A stretch of DNA of 9,720 nt, taken from positions 1 to 9,720 of the forward strand of contig CAJOKY010000063.1 in NCBI GenBank assembly GCA_905235425.1, given 5' to 3'. Shown here in pieces: positions 1 to 6,731 of the stretch. This DNA is from an uncultured Selenomonadaceae bacterium. GTDB lineage: Bacteria > Bacillota > Negativicutes > Selenomonadales > Selenomonadaceae. The notes below the pieces were generated by a model, which saw only the letters and a program-made list of their open reading frames with translations, had not been told where the DNA came from and ran no database searches. Numbering within the stretch: the stretch's first letter is position 1; each line of letters opens with the position of its first letter. Position numbers and translations under genes: made by a program.

Positions 1-119
1 GGGAGTAGGGATCAGGGAGTAGGGATTAGCCATTAGCCATTAGCCATTAGCGATTAGTGATTAGCGATTAGCCATTAACAGCTAAGAGCTAAAAGCTAAC
101 AGCTCACAGCTAACAGCTA
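1..119. repeat. Period-7 tandem array 1, upstream of trpC
   Basis: Seventeen consecutive 7-base units can be read in one unbroken register from base 1. Three unit flavours follow each other without loss of phase: GGGAGTA-like (1-28), GCCATTA/GCGATTA-like (29-77) and ACAGCTA/AAAGCTA-like (78-119). All but two units (GGGATCA and ACAGCTC) end in TA. The left part carries TAG at seven-base steps and the right part carries CTA, so the array is roughly dyad-symmetric and could fold in RNA with short TTAGC:GCTAA pairings. The array is cut by the window edge and probably starts upstream. It ends just before the trpC ribosome binding site. It contains no gene, and there are no unique spacers of CRISPR type. 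Confidence 0.9.
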
Positions 120-137
120 GATTGCAGGTGATAGATT

Positions 138-923
138 GTGAATATATTGGAAGAATTGGCGAACTTATCACGTCTTCGCGTTAAAGACGACGTAGAAAAA
201 ATTTCGCGCGAAGATATGAAAGTGGCGGCGAAAAATTCAAAAATCGGCAATGGTGAAAATTTTAAAACTGCGTTAAGGCGTGACGGTCTGTCTTTCATAT
301 GCGAAGTGAAAAAAGCGTCACCTTCAAAGGGCGTTATCGCTGAAAATTTTCCGTACCTTGACATTGCGAAGGAATATGAACGCGCCGGAGCTGATTGTAT
401 ATCCTGCCTTACCGAACCGAAATATTTTTTGGGTAGCGACAAAATTTTTACCGATATTCGCGCAGAAGTTCAAACGCCGATGCTTAGAAAAGATTTTACG
501 GTTGATGAATACCAAATTTATCAAGCGAAGGTTATGGGCGCTGACGCGGTGCTTTTAATCTGCGCGATTTTGCCTACAGAAATTATTTCGCGGTACTTGA
601 AAATCTGCGCGGAATTGAATATGGCGGCGGTAGTCGAGACGCATAACGCAGATGAAATTAAATCGGCACTTACAGCAAGCGCTGAAATTATCGGCGTCAA
701 CAATCGCAACTTGAAAAATTTCACCGTAGATTTTGACAACGCGGCAAGGTTGCGTGAACTCATACCCGCCGAAAAAATTTACATTGCTGAAAGCGGCGTC
801 AAAACTGCGGCTGATATTTCAGTACTTAAAAGAATTGGTGCGGACGCGGTTTTAATCGGTGAAACGTTAATGCGTGCCGCAGACAAAAAAGTTATGATTG
901 AAAGTTTTAGAGGAGCTGATTAA
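138..923 (+). CDS. trpC: Indole-3-glycerol phosphate synthase
   Basis: This enzyme closes the ring of carboxyphenylamino-deoxyribulose phosphate to give indole-3-glycerol phosphate, a late cytosolic step of tryptophan synthesis. The 261 residues match the usual length of a single-domain TrpC TIM barrel. Family motifs are in order: ICEVKKASPSKG near 54-65 (E56 and K58 correspond to catalytic Glu and Lys), LTEPKYF at 91-97, MLRKDF at 115-120 (catalytic Lys118), VVETHN at 165-170 (E167), GVNNRNL at 186-192, and the phosphate-binding IAESG and GADAVLIGE near 216-242. The start is GTG at 138, with AGGTGA at 126-131 at six-base spacing; no better in-frame start lies upstream because the heptad array supplies stops. 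It is the first complete gene of the trp segment. TrpC and TrpF are separate proteins here, not a fusion. Confidence 0.97.
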   Translation: MNILEELANLSRLRVKDDVEKISREDMKVAAKNSKIGNGENFKTALRRDGLSFICEVKKASPSKGVIAENFPYLDIAKEYERAGADCISCLTEPKYFLGSDKIFTDIRAEVQTPMLRKDFTVDEYQIYQAKVMGADAVLLICAILPTEIISRYLKICAELNMAAVVETHNADEIKSALTASAEIIGVNNRNLKNFTVDFDNAARLRELIPAEKIYIAESGVKTAADISVLKRIGADAVLIGETLMRAADKKVMIESFRGAD

Positions 924-930
924 AGTAACA

Positions 931-1761
931 ATGAAAGAAAAAAGTTTTATCGACGAATTATCACAAGAAGAACGCCGCATATTAAAAGAAAATCATCCTG
1001 TTCCGCCTCAATTAATTTTTAAAATTATTCGCAGTGAAGGCGAAGAAGAATTAAACAGAAAATTTGGCGCTCTGGCGTTTTCGGCATTGGCGGCAGGTAT
1101 TTTTGTATCGTTTTCATTTTTTTTCCGCTCGGTATTTCATTTTCATATGGGCGATTCGCAATTTGATCCTTTAATTTCAAGTTTGGGTTATACGGTGGGA
1201 TTTGTAATTGTGATACTCGGAAGAATGCAACTTTTCACAGAAAATCCGATAACTACGATTATTCCGTTGCTTTGTAATTTTACAACCAAAGTATTTTTTA
1301 AAGTGATCAGATTGTGGAGCATAGTATTTTTTTTCAACATTATCGGGACGGCAATAGCGGCGGGATTTTTTTCCTTTAATTATGCAGTTTCGCCGGAATT
1401 GGAAATTGCCATGCATGAAGTGGCAAAAAATGTTATGAAACTTTCACCTGTCAACAATATTTTTCGCGGCATACCCGCAGGAATAATCATCGCGGCTTTG
1501 GTATGGACTGCGCCGCAAACAAAAAATTTCAGGCTTCTCACGATAATATTTTTTGTGTACTTCATAGCACTGGGAGATTTTGCCCACGTTGTGGTTGGAT
1601 CCTGTGAAATGGCGTTTGAAATCATCGACGGCGACGCAGATTTTTTCGATTATCTTTTTAAATTTTTGATACCTACGGGAATCGGAAACATTATCGGCGG
1701 TACGGTGATTTTTACTTTGCTGATTTATAATCAAGTGCGCGAAGAATTGAGGAAAGATTAA
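931..1761 (+). CDS. Formate/nitrite transporter family membrane protein (YfdC-like)
   Basis: This is a predicted integral membrane channel of the FNT fold. From ATG at 931 it has 276 residues, with hydrophobic segments near 47-68, 84-100, 121-147, 179-193, 203-225 and 244-266. A charged cytoplasmic N-terminus of about 45 residues resembles the YfdC subgroup rather than FocA or NirC. Family signatures seen are LGRMQLFTEN near 97-105, the DFAHVVVGS segment with His219 at the place of the conserved pore histidine, and a final GGTVIFTLLIYNQV. The reading frame can be extended back to TTG at 898, but that start has no Shine-Dalgarno and would overlap trpC. ATG 931 has AGAGGAG at 909-915, spaced rather far (15 bases). 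It lies 7 bases after trpC and 4 bases before trpF, so it is almost certainly part of the operon. The substrate cannot be read from the sequence; formate, nitrite or an aromatic intermediate are all unproven. Confidence 0.85.
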   Translation: MKEKSFIDELSQEERRILKENHPVPPQLIFKIIRSEGEEELNRKFGALAFSALAAGIFVSFSFFFRSVFHFHMGDSQFDPLISSLGYTVGFVIVILGRMQLFTENPITTIIPLLCNFTTKVFFKVIRLWSIVFFFNIIGTAIAAGFFSFNYAVSPELEIAMHEVAKNVMKLSPVNNIFRGIPAGIIIAALVWTAPQTKNFRLLTIIFFVYFIALGDFAHVVVGSCEMAFEIIDGDADFFDYLFKFLIPTGIGNIIGGTVIFTLLIYNQVREELRKD

Positions 1762-1765
1762 ATCA

Positions 1766-2359
1766 ATGACTAAAATTAAACTTTGCGGCTTGACGCGCAG
1801 AGAAGACATTGCCGTTGCAAATGAATTGATGCCGGAATTTATCGGCTTTGTCTTCGCGCAGAAGAGCAAGCGCTACATTACGCCTAATGATGCCGCCGCG
1901 CTGAAAAATATCCTGCACGAAAAAATTTCTGCCGTCGGCGTCTTCGTCAATGCCGATATTAAAGCCGTCGCCGAAATTTCAAATTTTATAGACGTGATAC
2001 AACTGCACGGCACTGAGGACGAAGATTATATTGCGGCGTTGCGTACTTTGACTAAAAAGCCGCTGATTAAAGCTTTTAAAATTAAAACTGCCGCTGATTT
2101 AAAACCTGCCGAAAGTTGCAGTGCCGATTACGTGTTATTGGACGGCGGCGCAGGTGACGGCAAAGTTTTTGACTGGCAACTTTTAAAAAATTTTAATCGC
2201 CCGTACTTTTTGGCAGGCGGTTTAAATGCTGAAAATGTTCACGACGCGATAAAAATTTTAAATCCGTACGCGGTTGACGTTTCAAGCGGCATTGAGACGG
2301 GCGGCGTTAAGGACGCGACGAAAATGAAAAAATTTGTTAGATTAGCTGTTAGCTTTTAG
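1766..2359 (+). CDS. trpF: Phosphoribosylanthranilate isomerase
   Basis: It converts N-(5-phosphoribosyl)anthranilate to the carboxyphenylamino-deoxyribulose phosphate used by TrpC, by an Amadori rearrangement in the cytosol. The 197 residues form a short TIM barrel of normal family size. Visible motifs are KLCGLTRRED at 5-14 with the catalytic Cys7, GFVFAQKSKRY at 27-37, VGVFVNAD at 57-64, IQLHGTED at 78-85, YVLLDGGAGDG at 122-132 with catalytic Asp126, FLAGGLNAENV at 148-158, and DVSSGIETGGVKD at 171-183. The ATG is preceded by GAGGAAAG at 1749-1756 and follows the membrane protein gene by four bases. The last codons (RLAVSF) and the TAG stop at 2357-2359 lie inside a heptad array, so the C-terminal tail seems to be set by the repeat rather than by the enzyme family. 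Confidence 0.96.
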   Translation: MTKIKLCGLTRREDIAVANELMPEFIGFVFAQKSKRYITPNDAAALKNILHEKISAVGVFVNADIKAVAEISNFIDVIQLHGTEDEDYIAALRTLTKKPLIKAFKIKTAADLKPAESCSADYVLLDGGAGDGKVFDWQLLKNFNRPYFLAGGLNAENVHDAIKILNPYAVDVSSGIETGGVKDATKMKKFVRLAVSF

Positions 2360-2455
2360 CTTTTAGCTGTTAGCTGTTAGCTGTTAGCTTTTAGGTTTTA
2401 GCTGTTAATCGCTAATCGCTAATGGCTAATGGCTAATGGCTAACGGCTAACCGCT
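2337..2455. repeat. Period-7 tandem array 2, between trpF and trpB
   Basis: Seventeen 7-base units run in constant register: TTAGATT, then nine AGCTGTT/AGCTTTT-like units (2344-2406), then seven AATCGCT/AATGGCT-like units (2407-2455). Here the AGCT flavour comes first and the GGCT/CGCT flavour second, so this array is the reverse complement of the layout in arrays 1 and 3. TAG still occurs in the left half and CTA in the right half. The left end codes for the last residues and stop of trpF. The right end stops six bases before the trpB Shine-Dalgarno (AGGAG, 2461-2465). It fills nearly the whole trpF-trpB spacer; I see no promoter or classical T-tailed terminator in it. Confidence 0.92.
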
Positions 2456-2473
2456 AATATAGGAGAAAATCAG

Positions 2474-3667
2474 ATGACTAATCCAAAGGGACGTTTCGGA
2501 ATTTACGGCGGACAATACATTCCCGAAACTTTAATGAACGCCGTCATTGAACTTGAATCGGCGTACGAAAAATACAAACACGATAAAAATTTTAACGCCG
2601 AACTTGAAAAACTTTTCAACGAATACGCAGGCAGACCGTCGCGCCTTTACTTCGCCGAAAAGATGACAAAGGATTTAGGCGGTGCGAAAATTTATTTAAA
2701 GCGTGAGTATTTAAATCATACCGGCTCGCATAAAATAAACAACGTACTCGGTCAAGCGTTGCTGGCTAAAAAAATGGGCAAGACGCGCCTTATTGCAGAA
2801 ACCGGCGCAGGGCAACACGGCGTAGCTACTGCAACTGCCGCCGCGCTTTTCAATATGGAATGCGTCGTGTTTATGGGCGAAGAGGATACAAAACGGCAGG
2901 CGCTTAACGTCTACCGTATGAAACTTTTAGGCGCTGATGTCATACCGATAAAAAGCGGCACGGCAACGCTGAAAGACGCTGTATCGGAGGCTATGCGCGA
3001 ATGGACGCGCAGAATTTCAGATACTCATTATTGCTTAGGCTCGGTTATGGGACCGCACCCCTTCCCTACGATTGTACGCGATTTTCAAGCCGTCATTTCA
3101 CGAGAAATTAAATCTCAAATTTTGGCGTTGGAAAATAAATTGCCGGATTATGTCATTGCCTGCGTAGGCGGCGGTTCAAATGCCATTGGAAGTTTTTGGC
3201 ATTTTATAAATGATGCCGACGTAAAATTAATTGGTTGCGAAGCGGCAGGGCGCGGCATTGATACTTTTGAAACTGCGGCGACAATCAGCACCGGACGCAC
3301 GGGAATTTTTCACGGCATGAAAAGCTATTTCTGCCAAGACGAATTTGGCGGCATTGCGCCGGTTTATTCCATTTCCGCCGGATTGGATTATCCCGGCATT
3401 GGTCCCGAACACTCTTACCTGCACGACACTAACCGCGCAGATTATGTGCCGATAACCGACGAAGAGGCGGTACAAGCGTTTGAATATCTTTCACGCACCG
3501 AAGGCATTATCCCTGCGATAGAATCAGCCCACGCCGTTGCTTACGCGCAGAAAATAGCGCCGAAAATGTCCGCTGATAAAATTATCGTCATTACAATTTC
3601 CGGTCGCGGCGACAAAGACTGTGCGTCCGTTGCAAGGTACAGAGGGGTTGAGATTAATGAAGAATGA
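2474..3667 (+). CDS. trpB: Tryptophan synthase beta chain
   Basis: This PLP-dependent subunit condenses indole, delivered through the alpha-beta tunnel, with L-serine to form L-tryptophan. The 397 residues match the TrpB1 type that pairs with TrpA. The start GRFGIYGGQYIPETL, the PLP lysine in HTGSHKINN (Lys87, the same number as in the Salmonella enzyme), the catalytic Glu109 in LIAETGAGQHGVA, the phosphate-cup GGGSNAIG at 232-239, GCEAAGRG at 255-261, and the C-terminal SGRGDKD starting at Ser376 are all present. Nothing key is missing. The start is ATG 2474 with AGGAG at 2461-2465, an eight-base spacing. The end overlaps trpA by 11 bases, the usual sign of coupled synthesis of the alpha2beta2 partners. 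Confidence 0.98.
   Translation: MTNPKGRFGIYGGQYIPETLMNAVIELESAYEKYKHDKNFNAELEKLFNEYAGRPSRLYFAEKMTKDLGGAKIYLKREYLNHTGSHKINNVLGQALLAKKMGKTRLIAETGAGQHGVATATAAALFNMECVVFMGEEDTKRQALNVYRMKLLGADVIPIKSGTATLKDAVSEAMREWTRRISDTHYCLGSVMGPHPFPTIVRDFQAVISREIKSQILALENKLPDYVIACVGGGSNAIGSFWHFINDADVKLIGCEAAGRGIDTFETAATISTGRTGIFHGMKSYFCQDEFGGIAPVYSISAGLDYPGIGPEHSYLHDTNRADYVPITDEEAVQAFEYLSRTEGIIPAIESAHAVAYAQKIAPKMSADKIIVITISGRGDKDCASVARYRGVEINEE
3641..3647 (+). promoter_or_regulatory. Ribosome binding site that fixes the trpA start
   Basis: AGAGGGG lies inside the last codons of trpB, nine bases before ATG 3657. It supports that ATG over the in-frame GTG at 3621, which would lengthen the overlap with trpB to 47 bases and add an atypical 12-residue extension. 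Confidence 0.7.
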
Positions 3668-4442
3668 AGAATTAAGAATTAAAAATGCCTTCGCAAACGG
3701 CAAAGTTTTCATACCGTTCATAACGTGCGGCTATCCCGATTTGGAAACGACGGCGGCTTGTGTACGCGAAATGGTTAAAAACGGCGCTGACATTATAGAG
3801 CTGGGCATACCTTTTTCAGACCCTACCGCTGAAGGTGTCGTGATTCAAGAGGCGAATTTAAAGGCGTTGCAAGGCGGCGTGACTACCGACAAAGTCTTTG
3901 AACTGGTAAAAAATCTTCGCCAAGATGTCACCGTGCCGCTGATTTTTATGACTTATGCCAATGTGGTATTCGGCTACGGCGCTGAAAGATTTATTTCAAT
4001 CTGCGCGGATATCGGCATAGACGGGATTATTTTGCCGGACGTGCCTTTTGAAGAGAAGGAAGAATTTTTGCCGCTATGTCAAAAGTACGGCGTGAATTTA
4101 ATAAGCATGATAGCGCCGACTTCTGAAAATCGCATTGCCAAAATTTCAAAAGACTCAGAAGGCTTTTTGTACATTGTATCAAGTCTCGGTGTTACCGGTA
4201 CGCGCAGTAAAATCACAACTAACCTTGAACCGATTATAAAAATTGTTCGTGAAAATACAGATACGCCCTGCGCGATAGGTTTTGGTATTTCGACGCCGGA
4301 GCAAGCCGCTGAAATGTCGAAGTTGGCGGACGGCGTCATTGTAGGTTCTGCGATAATAAAAATTTTGACGAAGTACGGAAAAGATGCCGCGCCGTATGTC
4401 GGCAAATTTGTGAAAAGTATTAAAGCAGCTATTAGCCATTAG
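3657..4442 (+). CDS. trpA: Tryptophan synthase alpha chain
   Basis: It cleaves indole-3-glycerol phosphate to indole and glyceraldehyde-3-phosphate and passes indole to TrpB. From ATG 3657 the protein has 261 residues, the normal length. Motifs: FIPFITCGYPDLETT near 18-32; IIELGIPFSDPTAEG near 46-60, where Glu48 matches the catalytic Glu49 of the Salmonella enzyme; PLIFMTYANVVFGYG; GIILPDVPFEE; LISMIAPTS; YIVSSLGVTGTRS, the phosphate loop; and AIGFGISTPEQ and GVIVGSAI near the end. The catalytic Asp60 position holds Glu (TAEG instead of the more common ADG), a conservative change that I believe occurs in other Firmicute TrpA proteins. The last codons (AAISH) and the TAG stop fall within heptad array 3, so as in trpF the C-terminus appears to be set by the repeat. 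Confidence 0.97.
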   Translation: MKNEELRIKNAFANGKVFIPFITCGYPDLETTAACVREMVKNGADIIELGIPFSDPTAEGVVIQEANLKALQGGVTTDKVFELVKNLRQDVTVPLIFMTYANVVFGYGAERFISICADIGIDGIILPDVPFEEKEEFLPLCQKYGVNLISMIAPTSENRIAKISKDSEGFLYIVSSLGVTGTRSKITTNLEPIIKIVRENTDTPCAIGFGISTPEQAAEMSKLADGVIVGSAIIKILTKYGKDAAPYVGKFVKSIKAAISH

Positions 4443-4500
4443 CTATTAGCCATTAGCGATTAACAGCTAAAAGCTAAGAGCTAAAAGCTAACAGCTAATT
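4431..4500. repeat. Period-7 tandem array 3, downstream of trpA
   Basis: Ten exact-register heptads: ATTAGCC, ATTAGCT, ATTAGCC, ATTAGCG, ATTAACA, then GCTAAAA, GCTAAGA, GCTAAAA, GCTAACA, GCTAATT. The TTAGC half and the GCTAA half are complementary, so RNA could form a rod of 5-bp stems separated by 2-base mismatches. TAG occurs at 4433, 4440, 4447 and 4454, covering all three + frames, and one of these (4440) is the trpA stop. CTA at 4467 to 4495 gives the same on the - strand. It ends the trp operon and may act as a weak terminator or RNA 3'-end barrier, but there is no U-tract. Confidence 0.92.
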
Positions 4501-4508
4501 CCTACTAC

Positions 4509-4537
4509 TTGATAAATTTTTAATATTGACGTAGAAT
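4509..4537 (+). promoter_or_regulatory. Sigma-A-type promoter for the protease gene
   Basis: TTGATA at 4509-4514 and TAGAAT at 4532-4537 are separated by exactly 17 bases, each one mismatch from consensus, in an AT-rich stretch directly after heptad array 3. Transcription would start near 4544, giving a leader of about 55 bases. A second weaker pair, TTGACG 4526-4531 with TATGAA 4548-4553 (16-base spacing), overlaps it. The position between the end of the trp operon and the next gene agrees with an independent transcription unit. Confidence 0.6.
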
Positions 4538-4600
4538 TATATAAAAATATGAATTAACCGATAATTAATTTATAAAAATATTTATGGGAGATGAATTTTT

Positions 4601-6697
4601 ATGGCGACAGCGCAAAATGTTATAAAAGATTTTACAAGAATTTTGGACAGCACGAGTTCAAAGGGAACGGCGGCACTTGACGCGGCAGTTAAAGGCGTCT
4701 CAAAATTCAGCAGTTGGTCGGAACTCACTCAAACTATGGTGAAAGACTGTAAAGCTTACAACGGCGATTATACGAGATTTTTGAAGGATATGTGCGGCAT
4801 TATTTTGGACAATGACGATACCGGCGCAATTACCGGCTCTGACGCAGGTACAAGCACGGTTAAAACGGCTGACAGTGTTGTACCTGAAACAGGTGACATT
4901 ACCTACCCTTCGTCAAACGAATTTACCATTCAAGGCTTAAAAGTCACTGTGCCGGAACTTTCCACGCTTACCGACAGCCAAAAGTTTATAGTAGGCGCTC
5001 TTTATACATGGTGGATAAATTCTTCGCTTAACTTGATAAATGATTCTTTCGGCATAAACTTCAATGAATCCGGCACGACTGTTAAGGAAATGGACGTGAC
5101 ATTTTATAACAGCGACGATGGCAGAATGGCGGTTGTATCCTACAGCACTACGCAGAAATGTACCGATCTTCATATGAAAATCAACATGAGCTACTACGAC
5201 AGTATCGATACGTCAGACCCCAACGGCTCCGGCGGTACAAATGCTTTAACCTATCTTGACAGGACGATAGCTCATGAAATGGTTCACGCGGTTATGGCGG
5301 CGAATTATGACTACTACAACGATTACCCCGTAGTTTTCAAAGAAGGTTCGGCGGAACTTGTTCACGGTATTGATGATAAGCGTCGTGACAGAATACAAAA
5401 TTTGGCGTCCAATTCTTCATCATTGCAGACAGCATTCAGCGGCAGTAGTGCTAATACTTACGCGGCAGGTTACATGGCATTGAGATATTTAGCTAAACAG
5501 GCGGCGGCAGGCAGAGATCCTTCAACCGAAGTCACGTTAAATACTTCAGCCGATTCATCTTCCAATACCGATACGTCATCTTCCACGTCTACATCAACTG
5601 CTACGACGCCGTCAACCGTTGACAGCGGCAGTGCGACTTTCAGCAGTGACAGCAAAACTTTGACGGTTAAAGGTAACTTTTTCAATGACATTTGGCTTAG
5701 TGAAAGGGATCTCGTAAAAAATAAAACCAGTGATTATGCCAATGCAAACACGTTGACTATTGACGCCGCACAGCTCACCGGCAGTATCATTTTGGCGGGT
5801 AATAACAATAACAATACAATAACGGCGGGTTCAAACGGTACAAGCATTTGGGGCGGCGCCGGCGGCGAAGACGTTTTAATAGGCGGCGATTCGCGTGATA
5901 TGTTTTGGTATTCCAAAGGCGGCGGTAATGACGAAGTACGCAATTTCACTACCGGCACTTCAGATAACAGCGATGTTTTGGCGATTATGGACGGCTTTAC
6001 TGTCAACCGCGCAGGCAACAACCTTGCAATAATTTCAGAAGACGGCGGCGTTATGTCAGTAGCTTTAAACAGCAGTGACATAAATAATGCGATTCAGTAC
6101 ACCAATACCGGCAGAAACGCTATCGGCGTGAAAATCGGCAACACCGGCAGTGATAATAATTTTACTTATGAAAAAAATTTATACTATCTCGGCGGCAACA
6201 ATGAAGATACGCTTTCAATTTACGATTCAGCAGGAAATTCTACCGTATTTCTTACGGACGAACACTTTGTAAATATTAACGATATCAACGCAAGTTATTC
6301 TACCGCGCAGAATGTTTTGGCGGGAAATAACCTTGACAACAAAATTTTTGCCGGAAGTAACACTACAAGTTTATGGGGTGCTGAAGGCGGTTCAAATGAC
6401 ACATTGACAGGCGGTGCAGGTGTCGATATGTTTTGGTACGGTCTCGGCGAAGGCAACGACGTTATAAACAACGCAAGCGGAAGTGACATCGTGAAGTTGT
6501 ACAACATTAATTTAAGCGACATTGTGTCTTTTGATGATTTTCAAAACGGCGTAAAGCTGAATTTCACGGCGGGCAGTCTTAAGATAAACGAGGCGAACAG
6601 TGCTATGGCATACAGTAACAATACTCCGGCGGTTATGCTTGCCGACGGCAGCACTTACCGATATAACCGCATCTCGGGCGCTTGGACGGCACAATAA
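4601..6697 (+). CDS. Putative secreted zinc metallopeptidase with RTX-like repeats
   Basis: A 698-residue protein not assignable to a named gene. It lacks an N-terminal signal peptide. Residues 1-70 form an amphipathic helical start (ATAQNVIKDFTRILD). Residues about 100-305 form a globular domain with AHEMVHAVM, where H225, E226 and H229 give the HExxH zinc motif. E248 in the following EGSAELVHG fits HExxH-X18-E, a gluzincin arrangement; this region recalls flagellinolysin-like or M9-like peptidases. A Ser/Thr-rich linker spans about 313-345. Two related modules follow (about 398-450 and 573-625), each with a GG-D-LxGG-DMFWY-GGND pattern like diverged hemolysin-type Ca-binding repeats. The layout suggests export by a type I system and extracellular or surface proteolysis; no transporter gene is in the window. 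GGGAG at 4586-4590 lies ten bases before the ATG. The substrate is unknown. It has its own promoter and stops just before the retron promoter. Confidence 0.75.
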   Translation: MATAQNVIKDFTRILDSTSSKGTAALDAAVKGVSKFSSWSELTQTMVKDCKAYNGDYTRFLKDMCGIILDNDDTGAITGSDAGTSTVKTADSVVPETGDITYPSSNEFTIQGLKVTVPELSTLTDSQKFIVGALYTWWINSSLNLINDSFGINFNESGTTVKEMDVTFYNSDDGRMAVVSYSTTQKCTDLHMKINMSYYDSIDTSDPNGSGGTNALTYLDRTIAHEMVHAVMAANYDYYNDYPVVFKEGSAELVHGIDDKRRDRIQNLASNSSSLQTAFSGSSANTYAAGYMALRYLAKQAAAGRDPSTEVTLNTSADSSSNTDTSSSTSTSTATTPSTVDSGSATFSSDSKTLTVKGNFFNDIWLSERDLVKNKTSDYANANTLTIDAAQLTGSIILAGNNNNNTITAGSNGTSIWGGAGGEDVLIGGDSRDMFWYSKGGGNDEVRNFTTGTSDNSDVLAIMDGFTVNRAGNNLAIISEDGGVMSVALNSSDINNAIQYTNTGRNAIGVKIGNTGSDNNFTYEKNLYYLGGNNEDTLSIYDSAGNSTVFLTDEHFVNINDINASYSTAQNVLAGNNLDNKIFAGSNTTSLWGAEGGSNDTLTGGAGVDMFWYGLGEGNDVINNASGSDIVKLYNINLSDIVSFDDFQNGVKLNFTAGSLKINEANSAMAYSNNTPAVMLADGSTYRYNRISGAWTAQ
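5792..6480 (+). repeat. Two diverged RTX-like modules within the protease gene
   Basis: Protein-level duplication: residues 398-449 (LAGNNNNNTITAGSN...GGGNDEVRNF) and 573-625 (LAGNNLDNKIFAGSN...GEGNDVINNA) align end to end, 175 residues apart. They share AGSN-TS-WG, a GG-D-L-GG core, DMFWY and GND. The DNA copies have diverged, so the duplication is not recent. Such Gly/Asp turns resemble Ca-binding beta-roll units, but they are irregular and fewer than in classic RTX toxins. Confidence 0.7.
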
Positions 6698-6700
6698 ATA

Positions 6701-6729
6701 TTGACACATAAAAATTTTTATGTTATATT
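6701..6729 (+). promoter_or_regulatory. Strong sigma-A promoter of the retron, with palindromic spacer
   Basis: TTGACA (6701-6706, perfect -35), a 17-base spacer, and TATATT (6724-6729, one mismatch), preceded by TG at 6721-6722, giving an extended -10. Predicted transcription start is near 6735. The spacer is almost entirely a perfect 18-bp palindrome, ACATAAAAATTTTTATGT (6706-6723), which could be an operator or simply AT-rich symmetry. The -35 lies only four bases after the stop of the protease gene, so the retron has its own transcription start. Confidence 0.8.
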
Positions 6730-6731
6730 TC

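Noticed and set aside
1..140. Heptad arrays as a CRISPR array
   Set aside because: The repeat unit is 7 bases with no unique spacers, and no cas genes are present; they are simple tandem repeats.
898..930. TTG at 898 as start of the membrane protein
   Set aside because: No Shine-Dalgarno precedes it and it would overlap trpC by 26 bases; ATG 931 is the better start, although its own site is distant.
3621..3656. GTG at 3621 as trpA start
   Set aside because: It gives an atypical N-terminal extension and a 47-base overlap; ATG 3657 has a good AGAGGGG site and yields normal TrpA length.
6706..6723. Palindrome after the protease gene as a rho-independent terminator
   Set aside because: The stem is nearly all A-T with no loop and no following T-run, and it lies within a near-consensus promoter.
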